A stretch of DNA of 16,694 bases from Bacteroidota bacterium (lineage in GTDB: Bacteria; Bacteroidota; Bacteroidia; Bacteroidales; B39-G9), in assembly GCA_030592465.1 (NCBI GenBank), contig JAUVJB010000038.1, positions 1-16,694 on the forward strand, read 5' to 3'. The number at the start of each line of letters is the position of its first letter. The first letter of the stretch is position 1. A program made the position numbers and the translations under genes. Below the pieces are notes generated by a model. It ran no database searches and had not been told where the DNA came from. It saw only the letters and a list, made by a program, of their open reading frames with translations. Shown one piece after another: positions 1 through 7,513 of the stretch.

Positions 1-40
1 TACAGATTGCTTCTCCGCCAGCTGGCGGATCGCAATGACG
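1..40. repeat. CATTGCG-type palindromic unit with a GCCAGCTGGC hairpin core
   Basis: Positions 5-13 (GATTGCTTC, extending the AGATTGCTT arm) and 31-40 (CGCAATGACG) are the two arms of the same unit seen at 11320-11353 and 5537-5568. Here the middle is occupied by the perfect palindrome CCGCCAGCTGGCGG at 15-28. The same hairpin recurs at 5693-5710, 5748-5765 and 14619-14636. The block may extend left beyond the window. Confidence 0.6.
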
Positions 41-99
41 AATAATAATAAATGACTTAGTTTTCGTTCAAGCACTAATTAATACAAAACGTCCGGATT

Positions 100-133
100 A
101 AATCATAAATCATAAATCATAAATCATAAATCA
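100..133. repeat. 7-bp tandem repeat, AAATCAT x 4.9
   Basis: Four perfect AAATCAT units run from 100 to 127, followed by six bases of a fifth. The array is non-coding and sits 64 bp upstream of the proposed start of the ECF sigma factor gene, so it lies in or just above that gene's promoter region. Confidence 0.9.
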
Positions 134-196
134 AAATTCCTCTTGTCTTTTTCCTTTTGTCTTTATATCTTTACCTTTTATCTTATTAAAATAATT

Positions 197-754
197 TTGA
201 ATCTAACAGTATCACATAAAAGTTTAAATAAAAGCCTTTTTGAAGAATTATTCAAAGAGAATTTTACTCAATTATGTGGTTTTGCCCAAAGTTATATTTA
301 TGATTTAGATGCATCAAAAGAAATTGTTCAGGATGTTTTTATAAACCTTTGGCAGAAAAAAGAAAATATTGATTTAAGTAAATCAATAAAATCTTATTTA
401 TATACATCGGTGAAAAATCGTTGTTTAAACTATATTAGAGATAATAAAAAGTTTAGAAGTAAAGTGTTGGATGTTGATATTGCCGATTACGATTATTCTT
501 TCGATAGTGATTTTCTTGTTGAAAACGAGCTGCAAACAAAAATTACAGCCACATTGAATAGCTTACCCAAAAAATGCAAACAAGTATTTGAATTAAGCAG
601 ATATGAGAATTTGAAAAACAAAGAAATTGCCGAAAGATTAGACATATCTGTTAAAACTGTAGAAGCACAAATGACAAAAGCTTTAAAGATATTTAGAGAA
701 AATTTAAAAGATTATTTAACAATATTAATTTTAATTTTATTGAAGAAATTTTAA
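197..754 (+). CDS. ECF RNA polymerase sigma factor, FecI-like
   Basis: This is a sigma-70 family extracytoplasmic-function factor of about 185 residues. Region 2 covers roughly residues 14-80, with the typical EIVQDVFINLW and the SYLYTSVKNRCLNYIR segment. Region 4 covers about 122-172, where LPKKCKQVF and NKEIAERLDISVKTVEAQM form the -35-binding helix-turn-helix. The short hydrophobic C-terminal tail (LTILILILL) is common in Bacteroidota sigma factors that pair with FecR proteins. No ATG lies upstream of region 2. The TTG at 197 gives a normal family N-terminus, while an in-frame TTG at 143 would add 18 hydrophobic residues that do not look like sigma factor. The FecR-type anti-sigma gene follows 48 bp downstream on the same strand, so this is the activator of the locus. 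The family call is firm; the start is less certain. Confidence 0.92.
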   Translation: MNLTVSHKSLNKSLFEELFKENFTQLCGFAQSYIYDLDASKEIVQDVFINLWQKKENIDLSKSIKSYLYTSVKNRCLNYIRDNKKFRSKVLDVDIADYDYSFDSDFLVENELQTKITATLNSLPKKCKQVFELSRYENLKNKEIAERLDISVKTVEAQMTKALKIFRENLKDYLTILILILLKKF

Positions 755-802
755 AAACAGATAAGGGATAACTTATTATTAAGTGTATAATAAGTGAGCA
801 AT

Positions 803-1819
803 ATGGGGAAAAATAATACACATATCGACAATATTGACCTGATTAGCAGGTATTTGACTAACGAAATTGATAGCAGGGAAACCGTTTTGCTCGAAAACTG
901 GGTTTTAAAAAGTGAAGAAAATAAAAATATTTTTAATAAATTAAAAAAGACATGGGCATTAAGTAATACTGTTAAAAGCACTAATATTGATATTAATGCA
1001 GAGTGGAATAAGATACAAAACAAAATATTTTCAAGTTCAAAAGAAACAATTGTAAAAAGCATTAAGCAGAAAAGCAATAATTTTAGCTTTATATATAGAA
1101 TTGCAGCTATTGTTGTTCTTTCTTTTTCAATAGCTTTTTCAGCATATTATTTTATTCATAAAAGTAAATACAACACATTTGTTGCAGAGAATTCTGTTGT
1201 AACTCAAAAAATTTCCGATGGTTCGATAATCACATTAAACAATAACTCTAAAATTGAAGTTCCTAAAGAGTTTGATGCTAATGTAAGAAAAGTTAAACTT
1301 AAAGGTGATGCGTTTTTTGATGTTAAACACGATGAAGCAAAACCGTTTATTATAGAAACAGGTAAAATTGAAATTCAAGTTCTTGGGACTTCATTTTATG
1401 TTAAGTCTCAAAAAAACAGTCCTACTATTGAGGTAATTGTTAAAACAGGAAAAGTTGCTGTTCGACTTGCAAATGATTTAAAAAACGAGATAATATTAAC
1501 GCCTGACGAAAAGGGAATTTTTACAAAAAGTAATAACCAATTTAAAAAAATAAGTAACACAGATGTAAATTATTTATCATGGAAAACAAAATTTTTAATT
1601 TTTAAAAATGAGAAGTTTATAAATGTTGTTAAAAAATTAAATGAGACATATCATACGCATATTATAATTACAAATCATAGAATTAATAATTGCACTATTA
1701 CTGCAACTTTTAACAATAAATCGATTGATGCAGTTTTAAATATTTTACAAGCAACCCTTGATTTAGATATAAAAAAGCAAAAAAACACTATCTTTATATC
1801 AGGAAATTCGTGTGAATAA
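803..1819 (+). CDS. FecR-type anti-sigma factor
   Basis: A single-pass inner-membrane regulator of 338 residues in the usual Bacteroidota FecR arrangement. About 95 cytoplasmic residues (starting near HIDNIDLISRYLTNEID) bind the sigma factor. One transmembrane helix follows at about 97-118 (IAAIVVLSFSIAFSAYYF). The periplasmic FecR domain spans about 127-222, with the conserved SDGSIITLN, GDAFFDV and VLGTSFYV stretches. A C-terminal DUF4974-like domain at about 264-330 (NVVKKLNETY, ITATFNNKSIDAVLNIL) would meet the STN domain of the receptor. I chose the ATG at 803; a GTG at 794 is in frame and would add three residues. It lies downstream of its sigma factor and upstream of the receptor it probably senses, though a repeat-filled gap of about 220 bp separates it from the receptor gene. 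Confidence 0.92.
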   Translation: MGKNNTHIDNIDLISRYLTNEIDSRETVLLENWVLKSEENKNIFNKLKKTWALSNTVKSTNIDINAEWNKIQNKIFSSSKETIVKSIKQKSNNFSFIYRIAAIVVLSFSIAFSAYYFIHKSKYNTFVAENSVVTQKISDGSIITLNNNSKIEVPKEFDANVRKVKLKGDAFFDVKHDEAKPFIIETGKIEIQVLGTSFYVKSQKNSPTIEVIVKTGKVAVRLANDLKNEIILTPDEKGIFTKSNNQFKKISNTDVNYLSWKTKFLIFKNEKFINVVKKLNETYHTHIIITNHRINNCTITATFNNKSIDAVLNILQATLDLDIKKQKNTIFISGNSCE

Positions 1820-1842
1820 AAAAATGTGAACTATTCATAACT

Positions 1843-1996
1843 TATACTTTGCGTGATTATATTTTGCACTTCGGCAATCTCAGTAGAACCGTAATATGAT
1901 TTGTTATTTGTTTCACTGCCTGCCCTGTGAAATTGCGAAGCAATATTTCACGGGGTCATTTGTTGTCATTTAGCTTCGCCGTCATTCAGTTGTTCA
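1843..1996 (+). repeat. Dispersed mosaic repeat, copy C
   Basis: This stretch shares long blocks with copies A (7223-7472, same strand) and B (14861-15185, opposite strand): TATACTTT, then TTATATTTTGCACTTCGGCA, CTCAGTAGA(A/G)CCGTAATAT and GTCATTTGTTGTCATT. It carries one nested hairpin, 1923-1958, where CCCTGTGAAAT pairs with ATTTCACGGGG around an inner GCGAAGC loop. It fills the gap between the fecR-like gene and the receptor gene. No ORF or transposase is visible within it. It could affect read-through into the receptor, but nothing in the sequence proves this. Confidence 0.75.
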
Positions 1997-2039
1997 TTGA
2001 ATATTCAAAAAAGGAAATCAAAAAAAATCTTAATCTAAT

Positions 2040-4694
2040 TTGATAAGTTTATTACATATAAATTATTCTGCTTTTTGTAAAAGATTGTGTTTAATTCTTT
2101 TCACATTATTTATTACACAATATGCAGTAAGCCAGAATATTGACTTGTCAAAAAGAATATCTGTAAACGAAACTAACTCAACAATAGAAGAGGTAATACA
2201 ATCAATAAGTAAAAAATCAGGAATAAATTTTTCATACAGTACTCAGGTTTTCACTACACAAAAAAACATTTCATTTGCAGTAAAAAACAAATCCATTGAA
2301 GAAACTTTAGAAAAATTATCTAAACAGTTTAATCTTGATTATGAAATTGTTGAGAAACAAATAGTTTTAAAAAAATCAACAAATAAAGATAATAAATCCA
2401 AAATTGAAAGATATACTATTAGCGGGTTTATAAAAGACAGGGAATCCGGCGAAAGCCTTATTGGAGCGACAATATTGGTAAAAGGAACACAAACAGGCAC
2501 AATAACAAACGGCTATGGTTATTTTTCGATGACAATTCCTCAAGGTAATTACGATATTGAAATTTCATATATAGGTTACATTCGTGAGAGACAGAATATT
2601 GAATTAAATAAAAACATAAAAATTAACTTTGACTTACAATATAACAGCGAAATTTTTGAAGAAATAAAAGTTGAGTCAAGAGAGTATATAGATAAGATTG
2701 CAAAAGGACAGATGAGCCAAATAAATATTAAACCAGAAAATATTGCAAATATTCCTGAATTTATTGGAGGAGCAGGTTTAATAAAAAGTTTGCAAACTTT
2801 ACCCGGCATAAAAGTTTTTAGCGACGGTTCTGCTTTCTTTTACGTAAGAGGAGGCAATAGAGACCAGAATTTAATATTAATAGATGAAGCTCCAATCTAT
2901 AATCCTGCACATCTTTTTGGCTTTTATTCGGTAATTATTCCCGATGTTACAAAAGACATAAAAATATATAAAGGAGACGTGCCTGTTTCAATGGGAGATA
3001 GGTTGTCATCGGTTATTGATATAAAAACAAAAGACGGGAATATGAATAAATTTGAAACAAACGGTGTTTTAAATCCTTTAGTTTACAGATTTTCTCTCGA
3101 AGGTCCTATTATAAAAGAAAAATCATCCTTTTTTATATCTTATCGACATTCAAATTTTAAGTGGATTTATAAAAAAGCTGCTCCAAATTTAAAACTTTAT
3201 TTTTATGATTTGAATGCAAAATTTAATATTAAACTTAATCGCAACAACAGAGTATTTTACACGTTTTATTATGGTGCTGATATTTTGTCAAATACTAACA
3301 CAGAACTAGCACATTTTGGTATAAACTGGCGAAATCTTACATCAACATTAAGATGGAATCATATTTACAGTGAAAAACTTTTTTCAAATACTACTTTATA
3401 TTCAAGCTTTTATAATTATAATTTATCACTAACTGAAAGAGAACGATATAAGTGGAACTCAACTATTACAAATTTTACTCTTAAAACAGATTTTACATAT
3501 TATTTACGCCCTGAACATTCTCTGCGTTTTGGTGCAAGTATAAATGCTCATAGATTTAATCCCGGTAATATAAATGTTAATAATACGTATATTCCAAAAG
3601 TTCCTGAAATTAAATCAGCTAAATCAGTAATTTATTTTAGCAGCGAACGCAAGATAAGCCATAAAATATCTTATGTTTTGGGTTTAAGATTAACAAGCTG
3701 GAAAAACACAGGTCCAACAACTGTTTATCTTTTCGATAATAATTATAATGTTAATGATACTGTTTTAATTGACACAAACAAGGTTTTTAGCACTTATGTA
3801 AATTTAGATCCCAGAATTAATTTAAAATATCAAATTGACAGCACATCATCAATTAAATTTAGTTATGGCACTTATCATCAATATATACAATTGCTTTCTA
3901 ATACAACAAGCCCTTTTACATCATTAGAAGTGTGGTTGCCAAGTGGAACAAACATAAAACCTCAAAAAGCAGAGCAGTTTACATTGGGATATATTAAATT
4001 TTTACAAAAACAAAATCTTGAGTTTACAAGCGAAGTTTATTATAAGAAGATGAATAATCAAATAGAATACCAATCTCATGCAAACATGCTTTTAAATCCG
4101 TTGATTGAAGGAGAACTTCGTTTTGGGAAAGCATGGTCGTATGGTGCCGAATTTATGATTAAGAAAACTAAAGGCAGATGTATTGGCTGGATAAATTATA
4201 CTTACTCAAGAGTTTTTAAACAAACAAATGACATTAACGAAAATAAAACGTATCCGGCATTTTATGACCGTCCACACGATTTTGCTGTTTATCTATCGTA
4301 TCAAATAAATAAACGATTGGGAATTTCGGCAAACTGGGTTTATAACACAGGTTCGGCAATTACAACTCCGGTTGGATACTATACTTATAATGGAAGTAAT
4401 ATCCCTGTATATGGGGATAAAAATAACGACAGATTGCCTGATTATCACCGTCTTGACATTGCAATGAATTATAGATTAAACAAAAAACCAAGGAAATTTC
4501 AACACAGGCTGATTTTTTCAATTTACAATGTTTACAACAGAATAAATCCTATCTCGATTAATTTTAATAAAGTAAAAACCCGAAATGGAGAATATGTTGT
4601 TCCTGCAAATGTTTATGGAACAAACCAAATAGTAACAACAGAACAGTATTTATTAGGCTTTATGCCTTCGTTAACATACAAATTTCGATTTTAG
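2040..4694 (+). CDS. TonB-dependent outer-membrane receptor with N-terminal STN signalling domain
   Basis: An outer-membrane active-transport receptor of 884 residues. A signal peptide (KRLCLILFTLFITQYAVSQ, about 14-32) is followed by an STN domain (about 34-112), which in FecA-type transducers contacts the FecR-like anti-sigma factor. A carboxypeptidase-regulatory-like beta-sandwich spans about 125-200 (YTISGFIKD, SLIGATILVKGT). The plug lies at about 220-330 (FFYVRGGNRDQNLILIDEAP), and the 22-strand barrel runs to the C-terminal aromatic YKFRF. The only usable start is the TTG at 2040, because an in-frame stop lies three codons upstream and the next TTG (2085) would cut away the basic part of the signal peptide. 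The DUF4249 lipoprotein gene begins 3 bp after the stop. Gene order with the sigma factor and FecR implies ligand-induced transcription. The substrate cannot be read from sequence; iron chelates, cobalamin, peptides or glycans are all possible for this architecture. Confidence 0.93.
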   Translation: MISLLHINYSAFCKRLCLILFTLFITQYAVSQNIDLSKRISVNETNSTIEEVIQSISKKSGINFSYSTQVFTTQKNISFAVKNKSIEETLEKLSKQFNLDYEIVEKQIVLKKSTNKDNKSKIERYTISGFIKDRESGESLIGATILVKGTQTGTITNGYGYFSMTIPQGNYDIEISYIGYIRERQNIELNKNIKINFDLQYNSEIFEEIKVESREYIDKIAKGQMSQINIKPENIANIPEFIGGAGLIKSLQTLPGIKVFSDGSAFFYVRGGNRDQNLILIDEAPIYNPAHLFGFYSVIIPDVTKDIKIYKGDVPVSMGDRLSSVIDIKTKDGNMNKFETNGVLNPLVYRFSLEGPIIKEKSSFFISYRHSNFKWIYKKAAPNLKLYFYDLNAKFNIKLNRNNRVFYTFYYGADILSNTNTELAHFGINWRNLTSTLRWNHIYSEKLFSNTTLYSSFYNYNLSLTERERYKWNSTITNFTLKTDFTYYLRPEHSLRFGASINAHRFNPGNINVNNTYIPKVPEIKSAKSVIYFSSERKISHKISYVLGLRLTSWKNTGPTTVYLFDNNYNVNDTVLIDTNKVFSTYVNLDPRINLKYQIDSTSSIKFSYGTYHQYIQLLSNTTSPFTSLEVWLPSGTNIKPQKAEQFTLGYIKFLQKQNLEFTSEVYYKKMNNQIEYQSHANMLLNPLIEGELRFGKAWSYGAEFMIKKTKGRCIGWINYTYSRVFKQTNDINENKTYPAFYDRPHDFAVYLSYQINKRLGISANWVYNTGSAITTPVGYYTYNGSNIPVYGDKNNDRLPDYHRLDIAMNYRLNKKPRKFQHRLIFSIYNVYNRINPISINFNKVKTRNGEYVVPANVYGTNQIVTTEQYLLGFMPSLTYKFRF

Positions 4695-4697
4695 ATT

Positions 4698-5510
4698 ATG
4701 AGAAAATTATTTTCCATATTATTTATTATTAGTTTGTTTTCGTGCGAAAAGCAAATAGAATGGACAACAGAAAAAGCAAATTTTAACACTGTTGTTGTTG
4801 AGGCAATAATAACTAACGAAAACAAATATCAAGAAATAAGATTATCTAAACCAAGAACTGATATTAATGACGAAACCGTGCCTGTTTCTGATGCGTTGGT
4901 TAAAGTTTACTATGATGACAGTGTATATTATTTTAGAGAGAAAGATACCGAATACGGGACATATTTAAGTAACAATAAATTTATGGCTGTTGTTGGTAAA
5001 ACATATTATTTAGAAATCAGTTATAATGAAAAAATTTATTTAGCAAAGTCACAGATGACTCCGGTAAAACCTTTTTTCCCGTTAACATATCGTAAAGTTA
5101 ATTCAACAAGTAATAATTACGAAATTACGTGGGTTGCAAATACTTATGATTTGAACGAACAAGCAATGTATGAGATTGATATTGACTGGACATCTGTTCC
5201 TAATGCTTCTGCTGACACCATTAAAAAAGCAAAACTTTATTATTATACATTAAATACAGTTGATGTAAGTCAAGCATTTTCACCTGACCTTGAGAAAGTT
5301 GAATTTCCACGAGGAAGTATAATTATTGAAAAGAAATATTCTTTAACAGATGATTATGCAGATTTTATTCGTTCCCTTTTGGCAGAAATTCAATGGAGAG
5401 GAGGTTTCTTTGACGAAGCTCCGGGAAATTTGAATACTAATATTGATAATGGAGGATTAGGATATTTTAGTGTTTGTTCGGTAGTTACACAAACAATTGT
5501 TGTTAAATAG
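4698..5510 (+). CDS. DUF4249 family outer-membrane lipoprotein
   Basis: A 270-residue lipoprotein precursor. A short signal ends at the lipobox LFSC with Cys16 as the predicted lipidated residue, followed by an acidic and polar linker. The body matches the DUF4249 pattern as I know it: an early strand VVVEAIITNENKYQEIRLSK, the PVSDALVKVYYDD segment resembling an immunoglobulin-like sandwich, YLEISYNEKIYLAKS followed by TPV, and a late GGLGYFSVCS near the C-terminus. The gene starts 3 bp after the TonB receptor stop, so the two are almost certainly co-transcribed. DUF4249 genes commonly accompany this class of receptor in Bacteroidota, and a substrate-capturing partner on the cell surface is the usual inference. 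No biochemical function is established from sequence. Confidence 0.85.
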   Translation: MRKLFSILFIISLFSCEKQIEWTTEKANFNTVVVEAIITNENKYQEIRLSKPRTDINDETVPVSDALVKVYYDDSVYYFREKDTEYGTYLSNNKFMAVVGKTYYLEISYNEKIYLAKSQMTPVKPFFPLTYRKVNSTSNNYEITWVANTYDLNEQAMYEIDIDWTSVPNASADTIKKAKLYYYTLNTVDVSQAFSPDLEKVEFPRGSIIIEKKYSLTDDYADFIRSLLAEIQWRGGFFDEAPGNLNTNIDNGGLGYFSVCSVVTQTIVVK

Positions 5511-5536
5511 TATTCTCGCGGAAGCTCTGTATATTC

Positions 5537-5568
5537 CGTCATTGCGAGAAGGAACGACGAAGCAATTC
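5537..5568. repeat. CATTGCG/GAAGCAAT repeat unit
   Basis: CGTCATTGCGAGAAGGAACG followed by ACGAAGCAATTC is a single, uninterrupted copy of the short palindrome-prone unit. It appears as an inverted pair at 11263-11353 and in interrupted form at 1-40. It lies 27 bp after the DUF4249 stop. Confidence 0.6.
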
Positions 5569-5621
5569 TTTGATTTTAGATTTTAAGCAGATAAAATTCA
5601 TGAATTTCATATATTTTTTTT

Positions 5622-5903
5622 TATTAGTGTCCGACTAAAAATAATTATGAACTATAAAAACGCACTATTAATAAGGCTTTGATAAATATTTTGTCCGTCA
5701 GCTGGCGGACTATGATTTGGATGAATATATCTTGCTACAAATATTTCGTCCGTCAGCTGATGGACTGTTTTTAAACTCCGTTAGGAGTGAAATGTTTATA
5801 GAACATAGTAATAACCACAATTTTAGAGCTCCGTAGGAGCGAAATATTAAATAACATTTAAACGATAATTATAATAATGTTAAATTTAGTTGGACACTAA
5901 TAA
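5622..5903. mobile_element. MITE-like non-autonomous element with terminal inverted repeats
   Basis: The left end ATTAGTGTCCGACTAAA and the right end TTTAGTTGGACACTAAT are inverted repeats with one mismatch over 17 bases. About 280 bp lie between and including them, and no ORF is present. The dinucleotide TA abuts TTAGTGTCC on the left and follows GGACACTAA on the right, as expected for a TA target duplication, although AT-rich flanks weaken that inference. Inside are two copies of the GTCCGTCAGCTG-type hairpin (5693-5710 and 5748-5765) and two CTCCGT(T)AGGAG hairpins followed by GAAAT (5776 and 5829). No matching transposase is visible in this window. The right end lies about 90 bp upstream of the lipoprotein start at 5995. 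Confidence 0.65.
5693..5765. repeat. Two GTCCGTCAGCTG hairpins in direct repeat
   Basis: GTCCGTCAGCTGGCGGAC (5693-5710) and GTCCGTCAGCTGATGGAC (5748-5765) are 18-bp palindromes related to the CCGCCAGCTGGCGG hairpins at 15-28 and 14619-14636. Each follows an ATATTT(T/C)-containing stretch, so the duplicated unit is about 55 bp. Confidence 0.7.
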
Positions 5904-5994
5904 TTTTTTTAATCAAACATAGGGTGTTTTTAAAAGTATGTGTATTAAAGATGAAACAAAAATTAAAAATAGTATTAACTTAAAATTGAAAGTC

Positions 5995-7104
5995 ATGAAA
6001 AAATTAAATTTAATCTTAGTAATCGCAGTTTTATTATCTGCACCTTTTTTCCAATCATGTGAGAAAAATGAAGTACCCCCAAAAACAGAAAGTATCATAC
6101 CTGAATCTTTTAAGGTTGATATACCTGATGCAATAAGCAGTGCAAACACACAAAAATCAGCAATGCTTGCTAATGTTGATACACTTCAGGGGAATGACAT
6201 CTACCAACATTTAAGAACATTTATTTATGTTGGTGAAAGCGCAGCAGATCTTGTTCAAAATATTATGTTGGGAATCGCTGTTTATGACATAAATCATGCA
6301 ATGTCTTTATCTTATGAAAGTGATGAGGACGGAAGAATAAAAAATTTAGAAGTTATTGAAGGCTCAACTTTTGACGGACAAAGTTGGGAGTATGAGTTGA
6401 CAATTACTGATGCAAATTCTACATCTAATGCCGATGAAGGTAAAGCATTACAAGTATTTTGGAATGTAAGTCCTGTAAGAGGTATTGCAATTATTAAACC
6501 TTATAATTGTAATCGTAATGAAAGTGCCTCAAGCCCTGATGCAATGTTTAAAGTAACTTATAGTGAAGCCGGTGATATGGGTTATGACAAACATATGATT
6601 ATCGAAATTGCAGAACTTCCTTTAGAAGATCCTTTAGAAAATTGTTACTCAATCAGTTCTCTTAAAATGTTTGTTGGCAGAAACGGTGATGTTGTTGATG
6701 TTTATGGAAACACTGACCATCCTAATGCTATATTTATTAATGGTGATGTAGGTTTTGATTGGGCTTTCGCAGCATCATCATCTAAAATTAATGATATTGG
6801 TGTTGCCGAAGTAGGATTGCCATCTAACTCATTAGATGCAAGTGATAGAACTACTTTATTAGAAACATACTCAATTAAAAATGTTTTTAGCGAACAAATT
6901 TATGACCAATGGCCAACAATAGACAGTGTTAGTGTTCAAACATTTCTACATAACACAGAAGCTCCCGGATTTTTCGACCGTAACGGATTTATTCAAGGTG
7001 GAACAGCTCCTAACTCACAATACGATAATCTCATAACAAGTATGATGAACTTAACACCTTATAATCCTTTAGATATTAAGAACTTAAGCATTAGTTTTAA
7101 ATAA
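5995..7104 (+). CDS. Unrecognised secreted lipoprotein
   Basis: A 369-residue predicted SPII lipoprotein that I do not recognise as a named family. The ATG at 5995 gives a textbook lipoprotein signal: MKKLNLILVIAVLLSAPF then FQSC, with Cys22 as the lipidation site. An upstream in-frame ATG at 5938 would add 19 residues ahead of the signal and is unlikely. The mature part has no further membrane segment. Three Cys residues (in NCNRNES, ENCYSISS and the lipidated one) are spaced irregularly. The central part looks beta-rich, with alternating hydrophobic residues and repeated DGxxxD/VVDVYG-like turns, and calcium-binding motifs are not evident. The gene stands alone: a MITE-like element precedes it and an intrinsic terminator begins 26 bp after its stop. 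Cell-surface or periplasmic location is the safe inference; function is unknown. Confidence 0.8.
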   Translation: MKKLNLILVIAVLLSAPFFQSCEKNEVPPKTESIIPESFKVDIPDAISSANTQKSAMLANVDTLQGNDIYQHLRTFIYVGESAADLVQNIMLGIAVYDINHAMSLSYESDEDGRIKNLEVIEGSTFDGQSWEYELTITDANSTSNADEGKALQVFWNVSPVRGIAIIKPYNCNRNESASSPDAMFKVTYSEAGDMGYDKHMIIEIAELPLEDPLENCYSISSLKMFVGRNGDVVDVYGNTDHPNAIFINGDVGFDWAFAASSSKINDIGVAEVGLPSNSLDASDRTTLLETYSIKNVFSEQIYDQWPTIDSVSVQTFLHNTEAPGFFDRNGFIQGGTAPNSQYDNLITSMMNLTPYNPLDIKNLSISFK

Positions 7105-7130
7105 ACGATTTTAAATAATGTAAAAAATAA

Positions 7131-7165
7131 AAAGCTGCCTCAATTGATTTTGAGGCGGCTTTTTT
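7131..7165 (+). terminator. Intrinsic terminator after the lipoprotein gene
   Basis: AAAGCTGCCTCAA (7131-7143) pairs with TTGAGGCGGCTTT around a 6-base loop, with one mismatch, and the 3' arm runs into a stretch of seven T. It lies 26 bp past the stop at 7104 and is correctly oriented for that gene. The A-run before the stem might let it act weakly on the convergent acyl-protein synthetase gene too. Confidence 0.85.
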
Positions 7166-7222
7166 GGTAGTCGGGCATGGTAATAATCTTGCAGGGTGTA
7201 AGTCTCTGTATGTGCCAGGTTG

Positions 7223-7472
7223 ATATACTTTGAGAGATTATATTTTGCACTTCGGCAAGCTCAGTAGAGCCGTAATATAATTTGTCATTTAGCTTCGCTG
7301 TCATTTGGCTTCGCTGTCATTTGGCTTTGCCGTCATTTGTTGTCATTACGCTTCGCCCCAGTACGCTCCGCTACGGGGTAAACTATGGGGCAGGCAATTA
7401 ATGACTATATATTAAAATTATAATTGTTTTGTAGTGTATAAATTAGCTCAAATTATTACGAAGCAGAGTATA
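7223..7472 (+). repeat. Dispersed mosaic repeat, copy A (inverted partner of copy B)
   Basis: This roughly 250-bp non-coding block matches the reverse complement of 14861-15185. The match starts around ATATACTTTGAGA and ends at CGAAGCAGAGTATA. From 7332 to 7472 it is nearly base-for-base identical to copy B. In the middle it carries three tandem 16-bp units GTCATTT(A/G)GCTT(C/T)GC(T/C) at 7284-7331, where copy B instead has nested stem-loops. It also holds the hairpin around CCCCAGTACGCTCCGC (7357-7378). It lies between the terminator at 7131 and the 3' end of the convergent acyl-protein synthetase gene, and no gene is present within it. Confidence 0.85.
7284..7331 (+). repeat. 16-bp tandem repeat x 3 inside copy A
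   Basis: Units at 7284-7299, 7300-7315 and 7316-7331 read GTCATTTAGCTTCGCT, GTCATTTGGCTTCGCT and GTCATTTGGCTTTGCC. A fourth, degenerate GTCATTTG follows. The same unit occurs singly in copies B and C, so the number of units varies between copies. Confidence 0.85.
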
Positions 7473-7513
7473 TATTCAATTTATATAGACACAAACTTTA
7501 GGGCAGGTATCTT

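Noticed and set aside
192..199. TAATTTTG matches the -7 consensus TAnnTTTG exactly just upstream of the sigma factor body.
   Set aside because: It overlaps the TTG that is the best start codon, and using it as a promoter would leave no usable start before region 2. The match is probably chance in AT-rich DNA.
751..1077. A 108-codon minus-strand open frame rich in hydrophobic residues.
   Set aside because: It is antisense to the fecR-like gene, and its composition is the mirror of the Lys/Asn-rich codons there.
5938..5994. N-terminal extension of the lipoprotein from the upstream ATG.
   Set aside because: It would put 19 polar residues before a complete lipoprotein signal, which would block export.
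7190..7222. CAGGGTGTAAGTCTCTG followed by TATGTGCCAGG resembles short conserved hairpins of group II introns.
   Set aside because: Only about 30 bases are similar, and no intron domain V, ORF or exon junction is visible. It is too little to call.
7284..7331. CRISPR-like regular repeats.
   Set aside because: The units are contiguous with no spacers, and there are no cas genes.
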